Below, in pieces: positions 23,822 to 32,801 of a stretch of DNA of 64,000 nucleotides. Each line of letters opens with the position of its first letter. Positions within the stretch are counted from its first letter, which is position 1. This stretch comes from Niastella koreensis GR20-10 (lineage in GTDB: Bacteria > Bacteroidota > Bacteroidia > Chitinophagales > Chitinophagaceae). The position numbers and the translations under genes were made by a program. Under the pieces are notes generated by a model. It was not told the DNA's origin, did no database searches, and saw only the letters and a program-made list of their open reading frames with translations. Location of the stretch: assembly GCF_000246855.1 (NCBI RefSeq), contig NC_016609.1, positions 6,894,744 to 6,958,743 of the forward strand, read 5' to 3'.

Positions 23822-25525
23822 TTAGTAATCGTATTCTCTTCTGAACATATTCCACCGTACTCCGGCTGTAAATACCGAAACGTTTCTATTGCTTATTTCA
23901 GGCACGCCTGATTTATAATTCCTGATCAACGCCGATCCTTCGAGGAACAGGTTTTCCTTTACTTCATAAGATACCAGTACCTGCGCATTTACACCGGTGG
24001 CTTGTGGGCCATTGGGTATTTTGTAACCATAATCACCTGCCGGGCGGTACATATAATTCATGAATATATTGGAACCTACATTGCTGTTAAGCGTATCGGT
24101 ACCTTGTTTCCAAACGATCAGGCGGGCGCTGGTTGTCCATTTGGGATGTGGCTGATACCGGATGATACCGATTGCCTCTATAAAATTAGCGCCTAAAGGA
24201 TGCGCCAGCGGTTGATTGTAATGGGTATAATTAGCTATGCTATCGAAGTGAGTATAAGTAAAGGGCCGGGTAAGGTTCAGTTCGCCCTGCAGATCGAGGT
24301 TCTTCACCCCAAATGCATTGATGTATTTAGCGCCGGCCTGAATGCCAAACTTATTGCCCCACCAGCCATTTCCTGCCTTTAATTCTTTTGTAACCAGTTC
24401 ATCCAGCAACAATTGACCATATAACTGTACCCGTTTGGCTATATTGGCTTTCAGGTCAATACCCACAAAGGCATTGTCGGGACTGCCATTCTCCTGCTCG
24501 GCCAGGCGTAAAAATATGACGGGATTCAAATAGCTGAATTCAAAATGATTCTTCCGTCCAAAGATCACCGATTCGAAAACTCCGATATTCAACCATTTGG
24601 TAACGTCCATACTCAAATGATGCATGGCCGCATATTTCTTATCGAGCAGTTTATTACCGGCGCTGATATTCACCGTTTGTGGTACTAACTCGGTGAACAG
24701 GTTCATATAGTTGAATTTCCAGATGCGGGTATTGATCTTCAGGAACAGGTAACTATTGCCAAAGTCGCTCAGGAATAAACTGCGATAGCCATTACCGATA
24801 AAGTTCTTATCGTAACCAAATTGAAAATCCAGGTATTTGATGGCGGTGAAATTGATCGACCCACGGGCATCCAGGTAATCATTACCGGTTTTATTATACG
24901 CTTTATAAAATCCGGCACCCGGTACCGCATCAAACGTATGTACCCTTTCCTGTACAAAAAGCGGCCCCCGCTCCTGGTTATCGGTCATGTAGGCACTAAA
25001 GCCCAGTCTTTTGGAGATCATGCCCCTTACCGATAATCCTTTTGAAGTAAAGAAAACCTGGTCGGGCGATTTATCACCGCTTTCCCCTGAGAATGTTGTC
25101 TGAAATACCGGGTTCACCACAAAGAAAAAATCCTTTACATTGACCTCAATTAAATTGGCCTTTGTTTTATAAAATACATTCCAGATACTCTTTTTACTTT
25201 TAAAATCGCTGGTATCTGTACTGGTTACCCATTCGGAATTGTTCATGAATAAACTACGCAGGTTGTATTGATCTACTTTGGAGAGCGAAAGGCCACCTGC
25301 TTTTTGTAAAGAATCGGCATATTCCCCCACCCGCACCGCAAATTTCCGGCTCATGGGTTTAACCGTAGAAAGATTCAGATCATCGTTACTTTGCAGCATT
25401 ATTTCAAGACGGTTCAAAAAAGGCTGGTGTTTGGAGCCCTGAGGCAAATAAGTTGATTGTGCAAACAATCCGAAGGGAAATAATAAAAACAGTAAGCGGA
25501 CAATAGTTTTTACAATATATTGCAT
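23822..25525 (-). CDS. Wzi/RemB-like outer-membrane beta-barrel protein
   Basis: The 567-residue protein has a signal peptide ending at F-A-Q. An N-terminal alpha-helical part carries N-R-L-E-I-M-L-Q and N-L-R-S-L-F-M-N-N-S-E-W. A long series of amphipathic strands with G-Y-D-K-N-F-I-G-N-G-Y-R-S-L-F-L-S-D-F and a final aromatic V-R-W-N-M-F-R-R-E-Y-D-Y suggest an outer-membrane barrel. The pattern recalls capsule-anchoring Wzi and the Flavobacterium gliding protein RemB. Either reading would fit an organism with the polysaccharide locus found further right. The start is 33 bases from pyrC, which is divergent. The exact function is uncertain. Confidence 0.6.
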   Translation of the reverse strand: MQYIVKTIVRLLFLLFPFGLFAQSTYLPQGSKHQPFLNRLEIMLQSNDDLNLSTVKPMSRKFAVRVGEYADSLQKAGGLSLSKVDQYNLRSLFMNNSEWVTSTDTSDFKSKKSIWNVFYKTKANLIEVNVKDFFFVVNPVFQTTFSGESGDKSPDQVFFTSKGLSVRGMISKRLGFSAYMTDNQERGPLFVQERVHTFDAVPGAGFYKAYNKTGNDYLDARGSINFTAIKYLDFQFGYDKNFIGNGYRSLFLSDFGNSYLFLKINTRIWKFNYMNLFTELVPQTVNISAGNKLLDKKYAAMHHLSMDVTKWLNIGVFESVIFGRKNHFEFSYLNPVIFLRLAEQENGSPDNAFVGIDLKANIAKRVQLYGQLLLDELVTKELKAGNGWWGNKFGIQAGAKYINAFGVKNLDLQGELNLTRPFTYTHFDSIANYTHYNQPLAHPLGANFIEAIGIIRYQPHPKWTTSARLIVWKQGTDTLNSNVGSNIFMNYMYRPAGDYGYKIPNGPQATGVNAQVLVSYEVKENLFLEGSALIRNYKSGVPEISNRNVSVFTAGVRWNMFRREYDY

Positions 25526-25558
25526 GGCCCGTATTTAAAAATATAATTTTTTCAAGAT

Positions 25559-26947
25559 ATGCAAAATTACCTGATAAAAAATATAATGGTCGTGAATGAA
25601 GGAGTGTCAGCCGTGAAGGATGTATTGATCAAAAACGGCCGCATTGAAAAGATTGATAATAACATTCAACCAGATATATTAGTTACTGAAATAAACGGCC
25701 AGGGATTGCATTTATTACCTGGCGCCATCGACGACCAGGTTCACTTCAGGGAGCCTGGCCTTACCCACAAAGCTACCATTTATACTGAATCGAAAGCAGC
25801 TGTTGCCGGCGGGGTAACTTCCTTTATGGAAATGCCCAATACCATGCCACCTGTGTTTACCCAGGAACTGCTGGAACAGAAATACGCCATTGGCGCCAAT
25901 AGCGCCCTTGCCAATTACTCATTTTACATGGGCACCTCCAACGACAACGCTGAAGAAGTGCTGAAAACAAATAGCCGGAAAAAAGATATTTGCGGCATCA
26001 AGATCTTTATGGGTTCGTCTACCGGCGGGTTACTGGTTGACAACTACCTTACACTTAATAAAATTTTCCAGGAGAGCGAAGTGTTGATCGCCACCCATTG
26101 TGAAGATGAAAAGATCATCAAATCGAATTACGAAAGAATAAAAACCGAAAAAGGCACCCTGGACCCGGCAGATCATCCAAGAATAAGGGATGAAAATGGT
26201 TGTTTTGAAAGTTCACTGGTTGCCATTCAGTTTGCCAAAAGGTATAATACCCGTTTGCACATCCTGCACATTACCACCGAAAAAGAGCTGGCTTTATTCA
26301 GCAACATGAAACCCCTGGAGCAAAAGAATATTACAGCCGAAGTGTGCGTGCATCACCTGCATTTTACCAGTAATGATTACGATCGCCTGGGCAATTTAAT
26401 AAAATGCAACCCGGCCATTAAAGCGCCTAACAACCGCGAAGCGCTTTGGCAGGCACTGCTCGATGACCGCCTGGATGTAATTGCTACCGATCACGCCCCG
26501 CATACCCTGGAGGAAAAGGGTGTTAGCCGCAACGCAGCCGGTTTGTTAACCCTGCCGCCTGTAGAACCCGGCAGTTATGAAAAATCCCATGCCGGTCTAC
26601 CACTGGTGCAGCACAGCCTGCTGTTGATGTTGCATTACGTAAAAGAAGGGCGTATCACCATTGAAAAAGTGGTAGAGAAAATGAGCCATGCCGTAGCCAA
26701 ATGCTACCAGGTTGCTGACCGCGGCTACATCAGGGAAGGCTATAAGGCCGACCTGGTTATTGTTGATATGAATGCAACTACCACAGCTACAAAAGATAAC
26801 GTATTGTATAAATGCAGCTGGAGCCCCCTGGAACAATTTACATTTCCCGCAGCCATTACCCACACTTTTGTAAATGGCAACCTGGTTTATGGAAATGGAC
26901 AGTGGAATGAATCTAATAAGGGAGAACGATTGTTATTTAATCGGTAA
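25559..26947 (+). CDS. pyrC: Dihydroorotase
   Basis: The 462-residue amidohydrolase matches class I dihydroorotases: D-D-Q-V-H-F-R-E-P-G at 58-67, E-M-P-N-T-M-P, K-I-F-M-G-S-S (carboxylated-Lys region), T-H-C-E-D, H-I-L-H-I-T and I-A-T-D-H-A-P-H. It closes carbamoyl-aspartate to dihydroorotate in pyrimidine synthesis. The first metal motif, usually H-x-H, here reads Q60-V-H62; I recall this Gln form from other Bacteroidota dihydroorotases, so it may be a lineage trait and not a sign of inactivity. It is followed after about 30 bases by the MutS-like gene, probably on the same transcript. Confidence 0.9.
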   Translation: MQNYLIKNIMVVNEGVSAVKDVLIKNGRIEKIDNNIQPDILVTEINGQGLHLLPGAIDDQVHFREPGLTHKATIYTESKAAVAGGVTSFMEMPNTMPPVFTQELLEQKYAIGANSALANYSFYMGTSNDNAEEVLKTNSRKKDICGIKIFMGSSTGGLLVDNYLTLNKIFQESEVLIATHCEDEKIIKSNYERIKTEKGTLDPADHPRIRDENGCFESSLVAIQFAKRYNTRLHILHITTEKELALFSNMKPLEQKNITAEVCVHHLHFTSNDYDRLGNLIKCNPAIKAPNNREALWQALLDDRLDVIATDHAPHTLEEKGVSRNAAGLLTLPPVEPGSYEKSHAGLPLVQHSLLLMLHYVKEGRITIEKVVEKMSHAVAKCYQVADRGYIREGYKADLVIVDMNATTTATKDNVLYKCSWSPLEQFTFPAAITHTFVNGNLVYGNGQWNESNKGERLLFNR

Positions 26948-26976
26948 CTTACGAAAACCCAAGAAGGAGCAACAGC

Positions 26977-28290
26977 ATGGAACTGGACAATACCACCTAT
27001 AACGACCTGTCTGTATTTCAACATGAGGAAGAATTTTCAATATTCCACCGGCTTTGTTTTACCCGTACCTCCCAGGGGCGCGACTGGCTGTTGAAATTTT
27101 TCAGTAATCCTTTTAACGATCTGAAGCCGATCCTGGATACCCAGCAGATAGTTAGGTCAATCATCGAACACCTCGATAAATGGCCCAATGAAATCAGCAA
27201 TGGTACCCTGATGGTAATTGAAAAATTCTACGATAGCAATGTAGATGCTATTCCCAATGCCAACTTATTTCATGCACTCACCTATAAATTTTTGAATGGG
27301 GCCGATTTCTCACTGGTGCGGTATTCCATTTCCCACTTTGCAGACCTGTTAAAAGGAATGCACAAACTGGTGGAGCTGCTGGATAACGACCGGGCGCCCC
27401 TGATGATTAGAACATACCTGCGCCGGGCAGCCGATTTAATGAACAAACCGATCCTGCACGAACTGCGCCAGCGGGAACGGGGTAAGGAATTTACCTGGCG
27501 GGAAACCCTGTATTATGGGGGTTACATCAGAGACCAGTTCAGGCTGTCGGCACATGACCTTATAGCCATTTATGGCCGCATCGATGGGTGGTACTCCATG
27601 GCAGTAGCGGTGCAGAAAATGGGACTTAGTTTTCCTGAGTTTATAGACCAGGAACAACCCATTATAGAGGCCCGTAAGTTGTATCATATCCTGCTGTCTA
27701 CACCCACTCCATACGATGTGCAGTTAAGCCCCGGTAATAATTTCCTGTTTCTTACCGGGGCTAATATGGCCGGTAAAAGCACGTTCATTAAGGCCGTGGG
27801 CAGTACGGTATTCCTGGCCCACCTGGGTATGGGCGTACCTGCAGAGCATATGCGTTTAACGTTGTTCGATGGGTTGCTGAGTAATATCAATGTAGTTGAT
27901 AACATCATTAAAGGCGAAAGCTATTTCTTCAACGAAGTACAACGCATAAAAAATACCATCACTAAAATTAACGATGGCCGCAAATGGCTGGTGCTGATAG
28001 ATGAATTGTTTAAAGGCACCAACGTGCAGGATGCCATGAAATGCTCTTCGGTGGTTATACAGGGTTTGATAAAAATAAAGAGCTCCCTTTTTATCTTATC
28101 AACCCACCTGTACGAAATAGGGGAAGAGTTAAAACAATACCCCAATATTTCCTTCCGCTTTTTTGAAACCTCGGTTAATAACGATCAACTGGAGTTCAGT
28201 TATCAATTGCGGGAAGGCATAAGCAATGACCGTTTGGGTTACCTGATCCTTAAAAGGGAAAAGGTGGTGGATATGCTGGAGAAGTTGTAA
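26977..28290 (+). CDS. MutS-like ATPase lacking the mismatch-binding domain
   Basis: The 437-residue protein has the MutS lever/core helices (about 1-235) and the C-terminal ABC-type ATPase: P-loop T-G-A-N-M-A-G-K-S-T at 260-269, the V-V-D-N-I-I-K-G-E-S-Y-F segment as signature helix, Walker B W-L-V-L-I-D-E-L-F-K-G-T-N and the switch S-T-H-L-Y. Full MutS proteins have about 850 residues and start with a mismatch-recognition domain with a conserved F-x-E; that is absent here. Such short MutS-like proteins are common in Bacteroidota and their DNA substrate is unknown. It lies between pyrC and the M1 peptidase gene, all on the plus strand. Confidence 0.85.
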   Translation: MELDNTTYNDLSVFQHEEEFSIFHRLCFTRTSQGRDWLLKFFSNPFNDLKPILDTQQIVRSIIEHLDKWPNEISNGTLMVIEKFYDSNVDAIPNANLFHALTYKFLNGADFSLVRYSISHFADLLKGMHKLVELLDNDRAPLMIRTYLRRAADLMNKPILHELRQRERGKEFTWRETLYYGGYIRDQFRLSAHDLIAIYGRIDGWYSMAVAVQKMGLSFPEFIDQEQPIIEARKLYHILLSTPTPYDVQLSPGNNFLFLTGANMAGKSTFIKAVGSTVFLAHLGMGVPAEHMRLTLFDGLLSNINVVDNIIKGESYFFNEVQRIKNTITKINDGRKWLVLIDELFKGTNVQDAMKCSSVVIQGLIKIKSSLFILSTHLYEIGEELKQYPNISFRFFETSVNNDQLEFSYQLREGISNDRLGYLILKREKVVDMLEKL

Positions 28291-28314
28291 GTTCATGGCA
28301 GCAAAAACGCCTAC

Positions 28315-29910
28315 ATGAAGAAGATCCTGCTGCTTTTTATTGCCATTGGCTTTGTTATTAGCGTACAGGCCCAGCGCCCGGGCGCCGCTATAGACATACA
28401 GCACTATACATTTTCAATCTCCCTTAGCGATACCAGCAACCTGGTAAAGGGAAATGCTGCTGTAGATATATTATTCATAAAAGAGGCGCCTGCCATTACG
28501 CTTGACCTGGTATCCAAAGACAATAACAACAAAGGCCAGGCGGTGTTGCAGGTTACGGAAAAAGGCAAACCACTCACGTTTACACATACCAACAACCAGT
28601 TAACCATACAATTTGCGGCCCCGGTCAAAAGCGGAGAACGCAAGACAATCGAGATCACTTATGAAGGTATTCCAGCCGATGGATTGGTGATTACCAAAAA
28701 CAAATACGGCCACCGCGTTTTCTTTGCCGATAACTGGCCCAACCGCGCGCGCAACTGGCTGCCCTGCGTTGACCACCCGGCCGATAAAGCCTCCCTTGAT
28801 TTTATAGTAACCGCTCCTGCCCATTACCAGGTAATCGCAAACGGCGTTAAGGCCGAAGACACTACTTATAATATTCAGTTGCGGCGTACACACTATACCG
28901 AAACCACTCCCCTCTCCACCAAAATAATGGTGATAGGCGTTGCAGAATTTGCCGTTCAGCAATCAGGAACAGTGAATAACATTCCGGTGTCCAGCTGGGT
29001 GTACCCCGAAGAAAAAGACAAAGGCTTTTACGACTATGCCCTGGCCGTTGACATTCTTCCCTGGTTTATAAAAAATGTGGGACCTTATGCGTTTAAAAAG
29101 CTGGCCAATGTTGAATCTACCACCATCTTCGGCGGTATGGAAAACGCCAGTGCCATTTTTTATTCCGATGAAGCTTCTATTACCGGTACCCGCAAAAGCG
29201 AATCGTTATTGACCCATGAAATAGCGCACCAGTGGTTTGGCGATATGGCTACCGAAGCCGACTGGAGCCATTTGTGGTTAAGTGAAGGCTTTGCCACCTA
29301 CATGACTGTTCTGTACTTTGAACAAAAGCATGGCAGTGACACCGCAAAAAAAATGCTGGCAAAGGACCGCGAAAAGGTAATTGATTTCGCCAGAAAGAGA
29401 ATGCGTCCGGTGGTTGATTCCTCCGTTACCAACTATATGGAATTGCTGAACGCCAACTCCTATCAAAAAGGCGGCTGGGTATTACATATGCTGCGGCGGC
29501 AGTTGGGCGATGAATTATTCTGGAAAGGCATTCAAACTTATTACAGCCGCTTTAGCGGTAAAAATGCGGTTACCGGCGATCTGTGCAAAGCAATGGAAGA
29601 TGTATCGGGCAAAAGCCTGCAACCCTTTTTTCAACAATGGTTGTTCAGGGCCGGCCAACCCAAACTCGATCTCACCTGGACATACAATGCCACTAAAAAA
29701 GAAGTAAACATTACAGTTATACAACAACAAAGTGAACTGTACCAGTTCCCCCTTGAGCTGCAAACGGGGAATAACGAAATAAAACAGGTGGCTATCAGCA
29801 ACCGGGAAACTACTGTAACTTTTCCGGCAACCATAAAACCGGCCGCCTTAACTGTTGACCCCAACGTAAACCTGTTGTTTGAAGGCACCATAAAAGAAGC
29901 AAAGCCCTAA
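28315..29910 (+). CDS. Secreted M1-family metallopeptidase
   Basis: The 531-residue protein has a signal peptide (L-L-L-F-I-A-I-G-F-V-I-S-V-Q-A-Q), a beta-rich N-terminal domain, the exopeptidase motif G-G-M-E-N at 273-277, zinc motif H-E-I-A-H at 301-305 and the third ligand Glu324 in L-S-E-G-F-A-T-Y. The C-terminal domain is short compared with the 850-900 residues of PepN; leukotriene-A4-hydrolase-like forms are nearer in size. It removes N-terminal amino acids from peptides in the periplasm or outside. No sorting domain is visible. The start is 25 bases after the MutS-like gene. Confidence 0.9.
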   Translation: MKKILLLFIAIGFVISVQAQRPGAAIDIQHYTFSISLSDTSNLVKGNAAVDILFIKEAPAITLDLVSKDNNNKGQAVLQVTEKGKPLTFTHTNNQLTIQFAAPVKSGERKTIEITYEGIPADGLVITKNKYGHRVFFADNWPNRARNWLPCVDHPADKASLDFIVTAPAHYQVIANGVKAEDTTYNIQLRRTHYTETTPLSTKIMVIGVAEFAVQQSGTVNNIPVSSWVYPEEKDKGFYDYALAVDILPWFIKNVGPYAFKKLANVESTTIFGGMENASAIFYSDEASITGTRKSESLLTHEIAHQWFGDMATEADWSHLWLSEGFATYMTVLYFEQKHGSDTAKKMLAKDREKVIDFARKRMRPVVDSSVTNYMELLNANSYQKGGWVLHMLRRQLGDELFWKGIQTYYSRFSGKNAVTGDLCKAMEDVSGKSLQPFFQQWLFRAGQPKLDLTWTYNATKKEVNITVIQQQSELYQFPLELQTGNNEIKQVAISNRETTVTFPATIKPAALTVDPNVNLLFEGTIKEAKP

Positions 29911-29994
29911 CACTTGCGGACTTACATACACATTAAACAAAACGAATACTGATTTTTCTTTATCTTTCCATACGTATAACCATAAACTTTATTC

Positions 29995-31539
29995 ATGCTT
30001 GTCAAAACGTATGGAAGTGCCGTATATGGCGTGGAAGCTATAACCATTACGGTAGAAGTAAATGTAATGCCGGGCAACATCCATTACTACATTGTAGGGT
30101 TGCCCGATAATGCGGTAAAAGAAAGTCTGCAACGGGTAGAAAGCGCTATCAAGACCATTGGCTATCAAATGCCCCGCACCAAACTGGTGATTAACCTGGC
30201 GCCGGCCGATATAAAGAAAAGCGGCTCCTCCTTCGACCTCGCCATCGCCATTGGCATACTCGCCGCCAATAATCAGTTGAAAGATCCCCAGCGATTAAAA
30301 GATTATGTAATTATGGGTGAGCTTAACCTCGATGGAACGGTTCATCCCATAAAAGGCGCCCTGCCAATTGCCATTACCGCCCGCCAAGAAGGCTTTAAAG
30401 GACTGATAGTTCCCAAACAAAATTGTCGCGAAGCAGGCATGGTGAACGCATTGCCGGTATACGGTGTTGAACACCTTACCGAACTGATAAAGTTCCTGAA
30501 CGATGAATTAAGCATAGAACCGGTAGCCATCAATACAAGGGAAGAATTTTTTGAAGCCCAGGAAGATTTTGAATATGATTTCTGTGAAGTAAAGGGACAG
30601 GAAAACATCAAGCGAGCGCTTGAGATAACAGCCGCGGGAGGTCACAACGCCATTCTTATTGGGCCGCCGGGATCCGGTAAAACCATGCTGGCTAAACGGT
30701 TGTCAACCATTCTGCCGCCCCTGTCGTTAAAAGAAGCATTGGAAACTACCAAAATACATTCCGTAGCAGGCAAGCTTCCGGCGCATGCAACGCTGATAGC
30801 GAAAAGACCGTTCCGCTCCCCCCATCATACCATCAGTGATGTGGCGCTGGTAGGTGGCGGTAGTTTACCCCAGCCCGGCGAAATTTCGCTGGCGCATAAC
30901 GGTGTTTTGTTCCTCGACGAACTGCCCGAATTTAAACGAAGTGTGCTGGAAGTGATGCGGCAGCCATTGGAAGAACGGCGGGTAAGTATAAGCCGGGCCC
31001 GGGTAGTTATTGATTTTCCGGCCAGTTTTATGTTGATCTCGGCCATGAACCCCTGCCCCTGCGGTTTTTATAACCATCCCGAAAAAGAATGTACCTGTGC
31101 ACCTGGCATCGTTCATAAATACCTGAATAAAATCTCGGGGCCCTTACTCGATCGTATCGATCTGCATGTAGAAGTAACACCAGTACCCTTCAACGATCTG
31201 AGCAGGCCCCGGCCGGCAGAACCTTCATCGGCCATCAGGGCAAGGGTGATAGAAGCCCGGGCCATACAAACACAGCGTTTTAAAAATAACGCCGGCATTT
31301 ATTGCAATGCACAAATAACCAGTAAGTTGTTAAAAGAAGTATGTACGCCTGATGCTGCGGCATTAAACCTGTTGAAAGCGGCCATGGTAAAGCTCAATTT
31401 ATCGGCGCGGGCGTATGATCGTATTTTAAAAGTGAGTCGTACAGTTGCCGATCTGGCGGGAAGTGAAGCTATTTTAACCGAACACGTGGCGGAAGCTATA
31501 ACCTACAGGAATCTTGACAGAGATAGTTGGGGCGGGTGA
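29995..31539 (+). CDS. YifB/ComM-family AAA+ ATPase
   Basis: The 514-residue protein has an N-terminal Lon-like (ChlI) domain (Y-G-V-E-A ... I-V-G-L-P-D-N-A-V-K-E-S), a Mg-chelatase-type AAA+ core with Walker A G-P-P-G-S-G-K-T at 223-230 and Walker B V-L-F-L-D-E-L-P-E-F, and a C-terminal helical domain with four cysteines around P-C-P-C-G-F-Y and C-T-C. ComM is a hexameric helicase that promotes branch migration in natural transformation of Gram-negative bacteria. It ends the housekeeping part of the window and converges with the sugar transferase gene. An A-rich purine stretch follows the stop. Confidence 0.9.
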   Translation: MLVKTYGSAVYGVEAITITVEVNVMPGNIHYYIVGLPDNAVKESLQRVESAIKTIGYQMPRTKLVINLAPADIKKSGSSFDLAIAIGILAANNQLKDPQRLKDYVIMGELNLDGTVHPIKGALPIAITARQEGFKGLIVPKQNCREAGMVNALPVYGVEHLTELIKFLNDELSIEPVAINTREEFFEAQEDFEYDFCEVKGQENIKRALEITAAGGHNAILIGPPGSGKTMLAKRLSTILPPLSLKEALETTKIHSVAGKLPAHATLIAKRPFRSPHHTISDVALVGGGSLPQPGEISLAHNGVLFLDELPEFKRSVLEVMRQPLEERRVSISRARVVIDFPASFMLISAMNPCPCGFYNHPEKECTCAPGIVHKYLNKISGPLLDRIDLHVEVTPVPFNDLSRPRPAEPSSAIRARVIEARAIQTQRFKNNAGIYCNAQITSKLLKEVCTPDAAALNLLKAAMVKLNLSARAYDRILKVSRTVADLAGSEAILTEHVAEAITYRNLDRDSWGG

Positions 31540-31615
31540 AAAAAGAAGCAATCGATGGCAAAAGAAAAGAAAGCAATAGAAAAAAAGGTGGCAAGCAAAC
31601 ATTAGAATCGTTCAA

Positions 31616-32398
31616 CTAGTTCTGAATCGTTTTAAGCGAAGGCGTGTTCCATTCTTCAGTAGAAACTTTGTTCTCGCTTTTGCTTTTAAAGACCCTGGTA
31701 AAAACTTCTCCGATGATCTGGGCAATTGTTTTACGAACAATCCGTACATCTAACCAGAAGTTTGCATTACGAACATAAAAAGCATCAAACTGGTAACGGT
31801 GAAAAATGCTTTCAAAATCTTTGGTAGGACCGCGATAGCCTTTGATCTGGGCCAAACCGGTAATACCGGGTTTTACCAGGTTTCTGAATTTATAACCGCT
31901 AACAGCGTTGGCGAATTTATTGCAGTCGGCATTCATATGCGGGCGTGGGCCAACAATACTCATCTGACCCATTAATACATTGAAGAACTGAGGGAATTCA
32001 TCCAAACCGGTAACGCGTAAAAATTTACCGATACGGGTAATGCGGGGATCATCTTCACTGGCCTGACGAATATCAGCCTCCCTATTAATGTACATTGTAC
32101 GCAGCTTATAACACCAAAAAATACGTCCCAGAAACCCTACACGCTTTTGTTTAAAAAATACGGGGCCTCTGGAATCCAGTTTTATAGCCAGCATTAAGAT
32201 GGGTAATAACCAGGAAAGAACCAGCACAATGATCATCAAAGATGTCACAATATCAAAAACACGCTTGGCAACAAAATATCCATGCTTGCGCTCCAAATAC
32301 AGCCTGAGTGATGGCGTCTGCTCTGTAAAAAACTTAACTCTCTTATATACTAAATTTTCGGGTTGCTCGATCATAGCACAGGTATTATGGTTCTTCAA
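31616..32398 (-). CDS. Initiating sugar transferase (WcaJ/WbaP type)
   Basis: The 260-residue protein has one N-terminal hydrophobic helix (T-S-L-M-I-I-V-L-V-L-S-W-L-L-P-I-L) preceded by K-R-V-F-D-I, then the catalytic domain with P-V-F-F-K-Q-K-R-V-G, K-L-R-T-M, the D-D-P-R-I-T-R-I-G-K-F-L-R segment, L-D-E-F-P-Q-F-F-N-V-L-x-G-x-M-S-I-V-G-P-R-P and K-P-G-I-T-G-L-A-Q. These enzymes move a sugar-1-phosphate onto undecaprenyl phosphate, the first step of polysaccharide assembly. The N-terminal multi-helix half of WcaJ is missing, as in short PglC-like forms. It is divergent from the glycosyltransferase run and shares a 403-base regulatory region with it. Confidence 0.9.
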   Translation of the reverse strand: MKNHNTCAMIEQPENLVYKRVKFFTEQTPSLRLYLERKHGYFVAKRVFDIVTSLMIIVLVLSWLLPILMLAIKLDSRGPVFFKQKRVGFLGRIFWCYKLRTMYINREADIRQASEDDPRITRIGKFLRVTGLDEFPQFFNVLMGQMSIVGPRPHMNADCNKFANAVSGYKFRNLVKPGITGLAQIKGYRGPTKDFESIFHRYQFDAFYVRNANFWLDVRIVRKTIAQIIGEVFTRVFKSKSENKVSTEEWNTPSLKTIQN

Positions 32399-32621
32399 GG
32401 ACTTTGTTAACGAAATTAATGCCGTATTAGTGCCTCACTCACACTTTAACATCACATTTAATATTAAAACAACAAAATCACTTAAACCCCTAAACAAATA
32501 ATTTTTTAAATGTATAAAATCCCACCATTGACAACGCAAACTTAAGAAAGGTTGCACCAAAAAAGGTTTAAAATAATTTTGCTATTTTCTTTTATATCAA
32601 CACTTTTCACGGAAAACTCTC

Positions 32622-32657
32622 AAAACTGCACGCTTATTGCTAAAACTGCACACTTAT
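32622..32657. promoter_or_regulatory. Direct repeat, candidate operator
   Basis: AAAACTGCACGCTTAT (32622-32637) and AAAACTGCACACTTAT (32642-32657) differ at one base and are 20 bases apart, about two helical turns, so a protein dimer could bind the same face. Confidence 0.45.
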
Positions 32658-32757
32658 CGATTCAGGTACACATTTTTTTAACTTTTTATGGTGAGGTAAA
32701 GCAACGTTTACGGGCATTTTTACACTCCTTTAGCAGTCGAATGTTTAAAAATGCGTT

Positions 32758-32765
32758 TACATTTG
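32758..32765 (+). promoter_or_regulatory. -7 box for the GT2 gene
   Basis: TACATTTG fits TAnnTTTG and is 37 bases before the start codon. The -33 element is not clear. Confidence 0.4.
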
Positions 32766-32801
32766 CAGAATTAATTAAAAACTACTGTCAGCGAAGGTTG
32801 T

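Larger units (their letters stand above)
32399..32801. other. AT-rich divergent control region of the polysaccharide locus
   Basis: These 403 bases lie between the divergent sugar transferase and GT2 genes. They hold a 16-base direct repeat at 32622-32657 and a -7 box TACATTTG at 32758-32765 for the plus-strand genes. An open frame at 32552-32812 has no protein-like features. No RNA gene is recognised. Confidence 0.6.
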
